DNA of 64,000 nucleotides, from NCBI GenBank assembly GCA_026936335.1, contig JAPMXV010000044.1:310001-374000 (forward strand), in the 5' to 3' direction. Under the pieces are notes generated by a model, which was not told the origin of the DNA, did no database searches, and saw only the letters and a list, made by a program, of their open reading frames with translations. Positions 31,895 through 43,431 of this stretch are shown here, piece after piece (within the stretch, counting starts at the first letter, position 1; each line of letters begins with the position of its first letter). The translations under genes and the position numbers were made by a program. The stretch comes from Mantamonas sphyraenae (taxonomy: Eukaryota; CRuMs; Mantamonadidae).

Positions 31895-33703
31895 ATGGCA
31901 TCGCAAGTGTACTCGGTGCCCGTGGTCTTTGAAGACCTGCCACCCACCCAATCCTACCTTCAACTCTTTGATGCCCTCGAACATCTCGACAACGTCGTCA
32001 ACGATGTCTTCCAGCGTATCAGCAACCGCGTAGGTTGCCCGTTCTTGGCCCTTGTTTGTGCCCATGTCCACTGTGTTGGCTGTGCCAGCAACGCGCTCTC
32101 CCTGTGTACACGCCAGACTCGAATTCCTGACTCGCCCCTCCAACACCCCTCCAACACACACACACACACACACACACACGCATGACACAGGTTGCAGAGC
32201 AGCGTGGCAAGCTGGCTTCCATCAACGAGCGTGTACAAGGTGCCCAGCGCAAGGTCGACTCCATTGCAGGCACCAAACGTGCCACCACTGTGTTCAGCGC
32301 CGCCAAATACCCTGCCGCCGCAAAGCTCCACAGCTACCGTCCCGTCTTTCTCGACAGCGAGGTCACTGTGGCCGAACCTGAACGCAAGCCCTATGTCCTT
32401 GCCGATGGTCATCGCAAACACGTAAGTGTTCCGTCATCACTGGACCCTCCCATCGTGCTGTGTCACCCGAAAAAGATTCCCATGTGGTTTCCCTCCCTCG
32501 TTTGATTTGCTCGAAATCAAAAACGGCGTCGTCGCTCACACCCTTTCGCCTGCGTGCCCCCCCCCCCTTTTCCACCCGCACACACAGAACGAAGAATGGG
32601 CACGAAGGGACACGTCGTCCATCAACACGCGCTGGTTCCACGATCACGCGAGCCAACAGAACAGGCCCGACTACGAGACGGATGGTCTCGGCCGGCTGCC
32701 CGAACATTTGCCCTCCGTCAGCTCGCTGTTGCTTTTCAACACCACCGAAAACCCGTACAAGGAATATTCGCATCTTGACAACTTGCTGGGACAGGAGAGG
32801 GCCAAGCGTGAAGAGGTGACAAAGAACCTGGGCGCTGCTCCCACTTCGTTCAGTGGCACCGACTCCCTGCCCCAGTTTGGTCAGCTGGAGTACTCCTTCC
32901 GTCCCGAACTGGGTGCTGTGCCCGAGTTTGAGCTCCCCGAGGATCTCGACCTGCCCAACCTGGCCGATCTCACCTGGCAGGCCAGTGAGGACATGGCAAC
33001 CATTGCCCCGTCCCATGTACAGTCCAACCGCCCCTCCTTGCCCACTGTCGCGGTTTCCTCACCGGGCCCGTCCGCACCGTCCTCATCCACGGCTGCTGCC
33101 AATGCCCCTCCTGCCCCTCCTCCTCCTTCGGCTGCCAATGCCCCGCCTGCTCCTCCTCCTCCTCCTCCAGGCAACGCTCCCGCCGCCCCGCCTCCTCCTC
33201 CGCCTCCGCCTTCAGGAGATGGCGCTGCGGCTGCTCCGGCCAATGTACCCAAGGCGGTGGCCGAGCCAGACACAGGACGCAACTCCCTCCTGGCTGCCAT
33301 CCGTGGCATGGACAAGAGCAAACTCAAGAAGCAGCCCGATCCCATGGAGAAGCGCGACGACGACGACGACGAGCCGGCGCCCGCAGGAGGTGGAGGTGGA
33401 GGCGACTTGTTTGGCGACCTCATCAGTGCCCTTCGCCTCCGTCGCAAGGGTATCTCCAAGGGTGGCGACGACGGCGAAGGAGGAGCTGCCAAAAAGACCG
33501 CATCGTCCAGCAGCGGTGCAAGCAAGAAGAAAAAGGCGAGCGTCAAGCCTGCTGAGGACGATGACGATGAGGCCGATGATGCCAGCACAACCGACAAGGG
33601 CAAGTCAAAGGCTGCCCCGCCCATCCTTCCCCCACGTCCTCCCATGAGTGACGACGACGACGACGACGACTCGGAGTATGACGACGACGATTGGGATCCG
33701 TAA
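31895..33703 (+). CDS. WASHC1: WASH complex subunit 1 (WASH nucleation-promoting factor)
   Basis: Three exons, 31895-32029, 32191-32421, 32588-33703 (493 aa, both introns phase 0; intron 1 ends in a CA repeat). The N-terminal WASH homology domain (YSVPVVFEDLPPTQSYLQLF, VFSAAKYPAAAKLHSY) and SVSSLLLFNTTENPYKEY are diagnostic. A proline-rich region (APPAPPPPP blocks) is followed by a WH2 motif (RNSLLAAIRGMDKSKLKK), the conserved DLFGDLISALRLRRKGISKG and a very acidic end with a terminal Trp (DDDDWDP), together the VCA module that activates Arp2/3. Role: actin nucleation on endosomes within the WASH complex. The acidic tail is longer than in animals. Confidence 0.95.
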
Positions 33704-33728
33704 ATCCAATCCAATCTCATTAACACCA

Positions 33729-33818
33729 CCCCAACCCATTCTCTCCTCATTCCGCCCCATTACTCGCTGGCATCCTCATGTCCCCAAACCTACGCCGGCT
33801 ATGCACTGCTGCAACTTG
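33729..33818. repeat. 90-bp duplicated gene tail, copy 1
   Basis: Matches 38288-38377 with about six mismatches. On the minus strand it encodes KLQQCIAGVGLGT and a stop, the same end as the Cys-rich protein gene at 38335, plus its 3' flank. Here it sits immediately downstream of the FAAP100-like gene and is not joined to its frame. Confidence 0.85.
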
Positions 33819-33821
33819 ACT

Positions 33822-36306
33822 TCATTCCGCCTGCCATGCCCGCCCGATTTCTTCGTCGCTTGCTGCACACACACGCAGCCACTCCTTGCGCAGAGTCCAC
33901 ACCAGGTCTCCCAAGTGATCAAAGTCTACCTCTTGCTGCTGCTCTTGTTGCTGGACATCTTGAGGCGCCTCGACCTGTGCGTACGGGTACTCTTGCAACA
34001 CTTGCGTCACACGACCCAGCTGCGTCTCTGCCTCCTCCCACATGCGCTCCACAAGCGCACCCACACTCTTCAGTTGCACTGCCATGTTGCGCAGCTGCAC
34101 AGTCTGTGCTGGAAGCTGTTCCAACACATACTCCATTGTCAGCGCTGCCTGCTTTGCATCCAGAGCCACCACGCTCACGTGCATCCACCAGCCCGTTAGG
34201 AAGTCCATGTGCACACACATGTTTAACCCTCGCAGTGTCACACTGTCCAACACACCACGTGCCTCCTTTCGCCTTGTGTTTGCCTCCATGTCCATCCCCA
34301 GCGCCTCACACACTCCCATGGCCACATCCATCAGGTCACACGTCTCTGCCACAGACACCACGTCCACTGTTTCACGTTCCTGGGACTCCAGATCACCCGG
34401 ACCCATGCCCAGACCCGTCACCAGCGCCTGTCTGCTTACCGTGTTGCTGTGCACACACGTCTCGTTCACGTACAGCCACACCTGCACCTGCGTCTCCCCC
34501 GTCACTCCCACCCTGCTCTTCACTGTACATCCTTGTCCATCGTCCTCCCACTCCACCTGTGTCTCTGTGTCCGCTGCGCTGCATACAACACTCACCACAT
34601 CCCCGCGTCTGACACCACTCAACCGACAACACCACAGTCCCCCGGCTATCACACGCTCCTCATTCACTTGCACACCACTTGCGCCTTCTTCATCCATCCC
34701 ATCGTCGTTATCCCCCACATCCCCATTGTCCTCCTTCGACTCTGCCTCGAGTCCTTCCTCCCCACTCCCGGCCAGCAATGTTGTGAGTTGTGTGTGCAGG
34801 ATGTCTTCCACACGTGTGTCCAAATCATTTCCACGTAGAACCTTGTGTGTGCATGTGCCAACAGCCGTGCCTTGTCCTCATTGCGCTTCTGCAGCGCCAG
34901 ACATTGTCCCTTGCCCAGTTCCACGCGAGATCTCAGCCGTTGTGCCATCTGTGCCTGTGTCTCTTCGTCCACCGCATGGTCTTCCTGCAGGCCCATCTGT
35001 GACGACCACACCTCCTCGTCTGCATTGCTGCCTACCAACTGTGTGCACTCTTCATCCACAAGCACCCACATTCCTCCCTCCAGCAGCACGAGCACACGTC
35101 CCTCCACGCCCACCACCATGGCTTCTTCAACTCCATGCCACACTCTCTTCCCTCCAACCCACAGTTTCTGATCACCCCGGTGCAATCCAAGTACACGGTC
35201 GTTTGCCCCTTCAAGGAACACTTCTACAGCACAAGGTGGAGCCACCACGTCCTCCTCCTCCTCCTCCTCCTCGTCGTCTCCCTCCCTGCCCTCCTCCTCC
35301 CCACCATCCTCTTTCTCTTCCCTGTCTGACTCTATCATGTCACCGGCAAGCGTCATCACCACACGGCGTCCCACTGCTCTGATCACTTCCCCGTTGTACG
35401 CTTGCTGCATCACTCCCAGCCCCTGTTCGTCCACACCTGCCACCCAGTGTGTCTCATGGGAGGTCCTCACCAGCGGCTGCCCGTCTGGGAAGGCGTGGGC
35501 GGTGCGCACTGGCACACACGGCGTCGGCAACCTCATCGTCGTCAACCTCGGCTCGCCGCCACCTTCATACGCCACCATGTACGCCTCGCCGTGAAAGTCC
35601 GACTCCACAGTGGCACAAATAAATACGCGTGGGCCGTCAAACAGCTCCACATGAAGGTCTTATCGAAAGGCATGCGCCGTGTCAGCGGTGGTCGGGGGTT
35701 GTGCTGTGTGGTTTGTTCTCGGGAACCACTCACTCTTGCTGTCGCTTAGCATCACATGTTGGTTCTCCAGTTGGAATGGCATCATGCGTACACTGTGGCC
35801 CGAGTGCACATCCAGCACACACACGTACATCACATGTGTTCTGTTCACACACGCGTGCACCAACGCGCACGCGTATTCGCTGTGTCGCTCACCGTGTCAG
35901 GAATCACCTCCCTCGCCTTCCCCAGCACCCATCCTTTCCCCACACTTACCACTGCAACTCCTCTTCCACCACACTTGCCACAGACAACACCCTCAACGCA
36001 GCCGCACCTCGGTTGCCCTTCTTCCCGTCTGTTGGTCAACACCACCACCTCCCGACACGTCAGCACCCATCCTTCCCCCCCCAACCCCACCCCCGTGCTC
36101 CCTCCCTTCCAACACCTCCACTCACCTTGAATGACCAAATCCTTCGCCTCGTCCCGCACGAGGGCAGCGCCGTCCACTCGCCACACCTTTGCGTCCCACA
36201 CCTCATACATCTCGCCCTCCACATGTGACGACGCCCGTGCCTGTACACTGAACAGCCATTGGTCGTCGACAAGACAACATTGGCCCCAACCATGACTGCT
36301 GCTCAT
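33822..36306 (-). CDS. beta-propeller / coiled-coil / beta-sandwich protein, tentatively FAAP100-like
   Basis: Exons on the minus strand: 36306-36126, 36028-35950, 35879-35734, then 35657 to 33822 with one more probable intron (about 76 nt, near 34840-34765, donor AG/GTTCTA, acceptor GGGAG) that restores frame. The N-terminal half is beta-rich repeats (WLFSVQARASSHVEGEMYEV, RVFICATVESDF, AYMVAYEGGGEPRL) consistent with a propeller. A short coiled coil (AQRLRSRVELGKGQCLALQK) follows, then beta strands (CCRLSGVRRGDVVSVVC, TQVQVWLYVNE) and helices at the C-terminus. This order resembles FAAP100/FANCB of the Fanconi core complex, but identity is too weak for a firm name; BBS-type propellers are an alternative. 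Start codons of this gene and RNF121 are 58 bp apart. Confidence 0.6.
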
Positions 36307-36364
36307 GTGCAAGAGAGTGTGTGGTGTTGCGCCCGATGACGCACGCCAACATTGCCCCTTCCCC

Positions 36365-37885
36365 ATGTCCGAAGCGACCCCCACCCCTCTTCCGGGCATC
36401 CACCGTGGTGATAGGCACATTGGTCATGACGAACGAGACCACAACAGGGGAGGCCTGTTGGACGGCCACTCGGACAACCAGCACCTGCTCATGTTTATGA
36501 TCCTCATTGCCATCATGATTGTCGCCCAACTCGGTGTGTACTGGTGGAAGAAGAACCACTATCGTTCCTTCCTCAACGTCACCCTCCTTGGTCTCTGGCT
36601 CTTCCCTGCCGCCTTCTGTGTCTTTGCCGGTTTCTGGCGCATGATCCTCTTCTGGCTCCTCTTCTCCTCCTCCACAGGTTACGTCGTCTACCTCGCCACA
36701 CGCAAGCCCATTGCCTCCTCCACCCCTCGGTAGGTGTCACCGCCACACTTGCCCCGGTCTTCACCAGGGAGCCCCTTGGGTACACGCACACACACACGCA
36801 CACACACACACACACACCTGCTCACCCCTCCTTCTCCCCACCCATCCACTCCCAGCCTCGTCTACACATGGTTCCACGGCATCTATCGTCTCTGCTACAC
36901 CATTGGCTTTGTGGGCTACGTCATCCTCCTCCTCGACTTTATCGGCCTCAGCCCAGCCTTTACGTCCGCACTCGGCCTCAGCGACCCGCTTGCTGCCTAC
37001 GGTACGTGAGTCCCCGTCCACACACACACACGCACGCATGCATGGACACACATACAACCAACGCAATCCCCCCTGCCCCATCCCCCCCCTCCGCTTGCGC
37101 CGAGCTGTCCCACGTCTCCTCGCTGCGTGTGTGTGGTTTGCCATTTCCTGACGTCACCCGCCGACTCGACCACCGTCCCCTCCCCTATTCCACATGCACC
37201 CTGTGTGTGCGTCTATTGACAACCTCACACTCCCCCCCCCCCCCCTCCCCTCCCCCTCCTTCCCCCGCAGGCACGGTCATTCTCTTCTATGGGATGTACT
37301 ACGGTGTGCTGGGCCGCGACGGAGCAGAGATCTGCGCCGAATCGCTGGCCAAGAACATGGGAGTAGGTGGAACCATTTTGGAGAGGACAACTTTGGGCAG
37401 CAGTACCACGTGTCCCATCCCCACTCACACATCCCTCCTTATTCCCCCCCCCCTACCCCCCTTCGTTGCAGATCCTGCCTGTGGAAGGCATCCCCACGAA
37501 GAACGTGGCCTCAGACATGTGTTCATTGTGCGGAGAGACACTGCGCAACTCCAGCGATCCACTCAACCTGCCTGTGGCCACGACGATGAAGGCCAACGAG
37601 GCCAACAGTGCCAACGTCAGCAGCACCAATGTGGTGGCCCTCAACTGTGGCCACCGTTTCCACGAATTCTGCATCCGAGGGTGGACCATTGTGGGCAAGA
37701 AGGACACCTGTCCCTTCTGCAAGGAGAAGGTGGACCTCAAGAAGCTGGCCAGCAACCCCTGGGAAACCCAGAGTCTCGTCTGGTCCTACTTCCTCGACTT
37801 TCTCCGCTACCTCATCGTGTGGAACCCTGTCATCCTCGTCGTCACACAGACTGCCCTCTATCTCATGGAATACAAGATCTTTTGA
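36365..37885 (+). CDS. RNF121: RNF121/RNF175-type multi-pass E3 ubiquitin ligase
   Basis: Four exons: 36365-36729, 36856-37001, 37271-37362, 37472-37885 (338 aa; phases 2, 1, 0). The chain matches RNF121 throughout: MILIAIMIVAQLGVYWWK (TM1), further TM segments, ATRKPIASSTPR/LVYTWF, ILFYGMYYGVLGRDGAEICAE, a RING with CSLCGE, LNCGHRFHEFCIRGW, IVGKKDTCPFCKEKVDLK, then FLDFLRYLIVWNPVI (last TM). The loop between the first RING pairs is longer than in animals (ATTMKANEANSANVS). Role: ER/Golgi-membrane ubiquitin ligase in membrane-protein quality control. Intron 1 carries a CA repeat; intron 3 ends in a C-rich tract. Confidence 0.95.
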
Positions 37886-38334
37886 GATGCAAAAGGCATG
37901 TTGCAGCCCACCACTCCATCCACCCTCTGTTTTCCAATTCCATTCATTGCAAAGTCCCATACGCATTCCATCCCGTTTCCTGTCCTGTGTTGCATCACTC
38001 CCTCTACAGTCTACTGCTTTTGCTACGGCGCGCGCGTGTCAGCTACCCCGGCCCTTGCCTCACACACGTACACACACCCTCTCCCTCTCCCTGTGTGATC
38101 CCATCCAATTTGTGTCACACATGTCACCAACCCATCCCAGGTGGCTCCTTTGCCATCCCATGCCTTTGTGTCTTCGCTCCCCGCCTTCGCGTACAACTCT
38201 CCGGCCCCTCCCGCAAACTCCCAGCACAAAAGCCCCTTTGTGCGCACATGCAGTCACATACACGGACATGCCACACACCACAGCCTGCCCCAACCCATCC
38301 TCTCCTCATTCCGCCCCATTACATGCTGGCATCC
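37886..38334. other. 449-bp intergenic region between convergent genes
   Basis: No gene. Contains 3' flanks of RNF121 (plus) and the Cys-rich protein gene (minus), and most of copy 2 of the 90-bp duplicated tail (38288-38377). Confidence 0.6.
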
Positions 38335-38377
38335 TCATGTCCCCAAACCTACGCTGGCCATGCACTGCTGCAACTTG
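38288..38377. repeat. 90-bp duplicated gene tail, copy 2 (source)
   Basis: Covers the last 14 codons and 3' flank of the Cys-rich protein gene; its partner is 33729-33818. Confidence 0.85.
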
Positions 38378-38628
38378 GTGCGCAGGAACGTGCAGTCCCG
38401 TCCGTCCTTGGCCTGCATGCAATCCCACAGTGGCTTGCAGTCACACTGGTCCTCTGCAAATCCTTCGTTCTGCAATCCTACTGCAGCTGCCACAGGCATG
38501 CTTCCATCCCCTCCTGCCACTCCGTTGGACGCCTGCGACGCAACCAGACCCTGCGGTGCCACAAACGCCCACGCAAGCCCAGCTGCACCACCAACCACCA
38601 ATGCCCCATTCAATGCCTTGCTGCTCAT
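38335..38628 (-). CDS. small membrane-anchored Cys-rich protein, unidentified (97 aa)
   Basis: Single exon, MSSKALNGALVV... A Gly/Ala-rich hydrophobic segment (GALVVGGAAGLAWAFVA, residues 8-24) could be a membrane anchor or import signal. The C-terminal half has five Cys (QCDCKPLWDC, DGRDCTFLRTKLQQC); the last pair is spaced CX9C, and the domain is reminiscent of CHCH-like mitochondrial intermembrane-space proteins, but the canonical twin CX9C pattern is not met. It is divergent from CARMIL with 69 bp between ATGs. The duplication of its tail elsewhere supports that the gene is real. Confidence 0.65.
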   Translation of the reverse strand: MSSKALNGALVVGGAAGLAWAFVAPQGLVASQASNGVAGGDGSMPVAAAVGLQNEGFAEDQCDCKPLWDCMQAKDGRDCTFLRTKLQQCMASVGLGT

Positions 38629-38697
38629 GTTCTTTCTTTCGTGTCTTTCTCGTTCGGCTGCATCCCTAAGCGCACCGCCACCCAAAACAACGTCTCC

Positions 38698-41600
38698 ATG
38701 TCCACCGATTTCCACCGTGAAGTCGATGCTGACGAAATCTGTGCGTCCATTGCCCTCCGCTCCCGTCCCACCCCTCCTTCTTCCCCCACCCCCTAACACC
38801 CTTGCAATGCCACGTGCACCCACCACCCACGCAGGCTTTGTGGAGAGTGCCCTCATCAGTCCCCAGGAGGTGGTCGACACCATGAGCTGGACTACCAAGT
38901 TCAAGAATGACAAAACCGAGGAGAGGCTGCTTGTGATCACCAACCATCGCATCTTCACCATCAAACGCGGCGTCTTTGGCGTCAAATCGGTGCGTTCCCA
39001 ATCCCCACCACACCCCGTTTTTTGCCTTGAGTGGAACACACTCCACACATGTGCACACACATGCCCTCCAACCTCGCCATTGACCCATTCCATGCCCACT
39101 GCTCACCCCCACCCCACCTCCTCTCTACCCGTAGGTCCGCCGCAATGGCCACTACTACACTCTCCTCAGCATCGCTGCCGAAGAAGAGGGAACCAAGGTC
39201 GGTTTTCTCACCCTTCCACCCCTCCTCCTGCTCCCTGAGACATGCCTTGGCCCTTCCATGCCCATCAACCTGTGTGGTGTGTATCCATGCATCTATGTGC
39301 ACGTACAAATGCTGTGCATGGTCTTCCCATCGACGTCAGAGCGTTCCGGTTTCATTTGTTCGCCAAGCCGGCCCTCCGCCTGCCTCGCCGCTGCAGCCGC
39401 ACCCACACTCACCCCGTCTCTCACACATGGCACATGCGCATGGTTGTGCAGGCCACGTTTACCTTTCGGGACTTTGTGCTGTCGTTTGAGCACCAGGACA
39501 TGACAAACATCATCCACAAGGTGCGAGTGCACCGGCAGCGGATCACCCAAGACTTTCCGCAGCGCATGTCTCTGGACATTGGTCGATTGCCACAGAGCAT
39601 GCTCACGCGTTTGGAGCCTCTTAGCGACTCTGAACGTGCGCTTGGAGGCTTCCGACTGGCGTATGATGCGTTCTGTACCTTGTTTGAAGTGCCCGCGAGT
39701 GCCGACGTGCACCGGGTGCTGAGTTTGCAGGACGACTCGTCGCGTGCACTGAATCTGAGTTCCATCAAGTCTCTGAACAGCAACCACCCACAGACGATTG
39801 AGGTGTTGCCCATCATGGAGGCGTTGACCAACAACAAGTACTTCACGGAACTGGTCATCCGTTCGGTGCAACGCAAGGACCTGCCCGAGTACATGGCTGC
39901 CATGATCAGCGAGAACGACACGTTGGAAGTCATTACACTGGTGGATGTGGGCAGCTCCTCGGGTCTGTCGGAGATTGGCATTGGCCTGGAACGCAATCCC
40001 AACACACGCATCCGTGTGTTGGACTTTCAGGGCAACGCCTTCAAGGACAACGGCGCAGTCAACCTTAGTGAGGCATTGCGCACCATCCACATCACCTCCA
40101 TCGGCCTCAGCGACTGTCGCATCGGTGCCAAGGGGGTTGCGGCCATCTGTGATGCCTTGGCCAACAACACATCGGGCACCCCTCTGCGTGCCCTCAACCT
40201 GTCACGCAACCAATGTGGAAAGTCTGGCACCAATGCCCTGTGTGCATTGCTTCAATCCTCCCAGGGACAGAGTCTGCGATCCCTGCTTGTGTCTGGTTGT
40301 TCGCTCAACCTGTCCTCCCTGGCCGATGTCCTGTCTGCATGCAACCACCTGCGCACCCTGGACATCAGCAGGCACCGTGTGTCCACCAGCGACGCAAAGG
40401 CGTTGGCCACAGCCTTGGCTGCAAACACCTCCATCCACGATTTGGATCTCAACACAAGCGAAATGGATGTGGGCACAATCATCACCCTGGTGCGTCCCCT
40501 GCTTCTCTCTGACGTCGGCAGTGAAGGAGAAGGAGACAGCAGTGGGGGTGATCCATCACGCCGTCGTCGCCCCGTCAGTCTCAACCTCAGCGGCATGCAC
40601 TTCACCTCGTCCGACTTTGCCACGATGGACGACGCAGGCCTGTTTACAACAGACACCAACCTGAACGCCCTCATGCTGGACAAGTGTGGCATGGGAGGGG
40701 CCAGCATCCAGACGCTGTTGTCTGTGTTGGCGCCTGTGGCTGTGCGCAAGCTGTACCTGTCGGAAAACCTGGTGGCCGAGAGTTCGGAGCGAGCCAACAC
40801 CATCCAACAGCTGATTGACTATATCGACGCATCGACAAGCCTGGAATTCCTGTCGTTGTGTGCAGACGAAAAGACGTACCTGGGTGAGGCCATCATCCCG
40901 CTGTTCAAGTATCTGGAGGACGACAAGTGCAAGCTCAAGACGCTGGAGGTTATTGGCCACCGGTACGGGGACTTGGGAGCCAGCTACATTGCAGACATGC
41001 TGTCATCGAACCGTACGCTGGAATCATTGGATGTGGATGGAGGGGACATCACCCTGGCAGGGTTCAAGGTGCTGCACGCGGGCTTTCTGAACAACCAATC
41101 GGTGTGTCTGTACCGCTTCCCAGACCAGGATGTGGAGAACCTGCGCAAGAACGCAGCTGACAACTGGGAATTGGATCAGGACGAGCTGTTTAGGCTCATG
41201 AAGGACATCGGGGCACATGTGATGGAGGTGCGAGAACGCAGGAGCAGGAGTGCACGCAGCAGACGCAGCAAGCGCAGCACACGCAGCACACGCAAGACGG
41301 AGAACAGCAGCAGTGACAACGACGGCAGGAGTGGAAGCAGTGCAGGGGAATCAGCAGCAGACAACACCACCACATCATCGGAATCATCCACGGCAGGGGA
41401 GAACACCAGCCATGGAACATCATCATCATCATCATCATCATCATCAAGGACAAACCAAACACAGGGGAAAGACGAGGAGGATGAAGAGGGCACAGAGGCC
41501 AACATGGAACAGCTGCAGAGTGAGGTGGTGAAGCAGGCAGTGTCGTCGTCCTTCCGTCACGTGGGCTCCACAAAGACACACAGCCGTGGAGCCTCACTGC

Positions 41601-41926
41601 GTGGCAACAGCAGCCGCAGTTTACGCAACACCTCAACAGGCAAAGCACCCAGCGCCGAGGAGGCCTTGGAAGCCAGCCAGCAGGCGCAACGGGAAGTCAG
41701 TCAGGTGTTTGCACGTCAGCCACGTCGCACACGAGGGGACACAGTGATGAACTGGCGCATGTCTGTCAATTCACCCCAGTTTGGAGCGGGGGAGGGCGAG
41801 GACAGTGATCTGGATGCCAGCTTTGGTGACGAGGAGGTGGAGGATGGGTTGGATGCGGGCGCCGTGTTTGGAGGTCCACCAACCATGGCCCCTCCCCAGT
41901 TGGATCTCAGCGCGGACAGTGAATGA
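38698..41926 (+). CDS. CARMIL: CARMIL (capping protein, Arp2/3, myosin I linker)
   Basis: Four exons: 38698-38740, 38835-38989, 39135-39197, 39452-41926 (911 aa; phases 1, 0, 0; the third donor is a weak GTCGGT). The N-terminal CARMIL-type PH domain (ERLLVITNHRIFTIKRG, HYYTLLSIAAEEEG, TFTFRDFVLSFEHQDMTNII) is followed by the CARMIL linker (GGFRLAYDAFCTLFEVP) and about 16 leucine-rich repeats (LRALNLSRNQCGKSGTNAL, TLDISRHRVSTSDAKAL), a helical cap and a 260-residue Ser/Arg/Glu-rich tail where capping-protein-binding motifs would lie; no clear CPI motif is visible. Role: uncaps actin filaments and links Arp2/3 and myosin I at the membrane. WASH lies 5 kb upstream, so two actin regulators are near each other. 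Confidence 0.9.
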
Positions 41927-42098
41927 ACAGAAGGATTGAGATGGCACCAAAGGGGAGGGGGGGGGGGGCACACGAGGCAGAGTGTGTGTGTGTGTGAGTG
42001 TGATGAACTCACGTTGCGGCAGCGGTGACACGTTTTCCATCCCACACTCCTAAAAACACCAACTCACCCACACACCCAGACACAAAGACTTGAGACCC

Positions 42099-43322
42099 AT
42101 GTTCACACGATCCATTCCAGCGTCGGCGGGAATCAACCGTGCCATGAGGACTGTGGCGGTGGGTGGAGGCGTGGGTGGCAAACCCGAGTTCCTTCCCATG
42201 CCTGGCATCCATGACAACCTTCCAGAAAGCGTCCAATTGGTGGATGTGGGCCCTCGCGATGGTCTGCAGAACGAGAAGAAGCTGGTGAGCACAGAGGACA
42301 AGGTGCGCCTCATCCACATGCTTGTCGAAAGCGGACTGCCAAACGTCGAAGTCACCTCCTTTGTATCCCCCAAGTGGGTGCCCCAGGTATGTGTTGTTGT
42401 GTCCCATGTGTCCCCTACCCGTGCAGCCATCCCCTGTCCCTCCCCAATCTCCCCACCCGCGCCTCTCTGCAACCCTCTTCACGGTTCATTTTTGTTGACA
42501 CAAAGTCGCCGATCCCTCTCTCTCTCTTTGGCTTGGCCCACCCACCCCTGCACACAGATGGCCGATGCAGCAGACGTCATGAGACGCCTCAACGAAAACC
42601 CTCCCGTGTCGCCCAACGGCCACGTGGACCTGCCCGTGCTCACGCCCAACCTCAAAGGCTTGCAGGCGGCCATCGAAGCCGGAGCCAAGGAGGTGGCCAT
42701 CTTTGCCTCGGCCTCCGAGTCGTTCAGCCGCCGCAACATCAACACAAGCATCACCCAGAGCCTCACTCGCTATGAGGACGTGTGTGAAGAGGCAAACGCA
42801 CACGGTCTCAAGATCCGTGGCTACGTCTCGTGCGTACTCGGGTGCCCCTACGAGGGAGCAATCAACCCGCGCGTCGTTGCCTCTGTGGCCAAGCGCATGG
42901 TTGAAATGGGCTGCTACGAAATCAGTCTCGGTGACACCATTGGGGTGGGCACAGCAGGCACCACCACAAACATGCTCAATGCCGTCATGGCTGAAGTGCC
43001 CACCGAGAATCTCGCCGTCCACTTCCACGACACCTACGGCATGGCTGTGGCCAATGTGCTTGTTGCCCTGCAACATGGCATCTCCACCATTGATTCTTCC
43101 ATCTCTGGCGTCGGCGGCTGCCCATACGCACGCGGGGCCACAGGCAACGTCGCCACCGAAGACATTGTGTACATGCTCAACGGCCTTGGCATCATGCACG
43201 GCGTCGATATGGACAAACTCCTCGAGGCAGGCTCCTTCATCTCGGGCGTCCTTGGCCGCCAGCCCGCCTCCCGCGTCGCACGCGCCCTTGCCCAGGAAGC
43301 CGAGGACAACATCGAGTTTTGA
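42099..43322 (+). CDS. HMGCL: hydroxymethylglutaryl-CoA lyase
   Basis: Two exons, 42099-42386 and 42558-43322 (350 aa, phase 0). The frame opens at a TTG three codons earlier; the ATG ([17 protein letters not shown]) begins an Arg/Ser-rich mitochondrial presequence. Conserved HMGL motifs: [13 protein letters not shown] (catalytic Arg and metal-binding Asp), [43 protein letters not shown] (metal-binding His pair) and [12 protein letters not shown] (catalytic Cys loop). The C-terminus (DNIEF) lacks a peroxisomal signal. Reaction: HMG-CoA to acetyl-CoA plus acetoacetate, last step of leucine degradation and ketogenesis. Confidence 0.96.
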   Translation: MFTRSIPASAGINRAMRTVAVGGGVGGKPEFLPMPGIHDNLPESVQLVDVGPRDGLQNEKKLVSTEDKVRLIHMLVESGLPNVEVTSFVSPKWVPQVCVVVSHVSPTRAAIPCPSPISPPAPLCNPLHGSFLLTQSRRSLSLSLAWPTHPCTQMADAADVMRRLNENPPVSPNGHVDLPVLTPNLKGLQAAIEAGAKEVAIFASASESFSRRNINTSITQSLTRYEDVCEEANAHGLKIRGYVSCVLGCPYEGAINPRVVASVAKRMVEMGCYEISLGDTIGVGTAGTTTNMLNAVMAEVPTENLAVHFHDTYGMAVANVLVALQHGISTIDSSISGVGGCPYARGATGNVATEDIVYMLNGLGIMHGVDMDKLLEAGSFISGVLGRQPASRVARALAQEAEDNIEF

Positions 43323-43431
43323 GATATGGTGTCCAAATTTTGATTCATGTATAAATTCGGTGCTTGTTGTGTTTGTTCTGGATTTTGGTGTGAATCAAAT
43401 TTTGTACCTTCATTCTGCATGTTCCGCACCC

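Noticed and set aside
34765-34840. Apparent frameshift inside the FAAP100-like gene
   Set aside because: A 76-nt GT-AG intron (donor AG/GTTCTA, acceptor GGGAG) joins the two frames in phase, so no frameshift is needed.
36781-36816. Telomere-like or structural CA repeat
   Set aside because: Ordinary CA microsatellite within an RNF121 intron.
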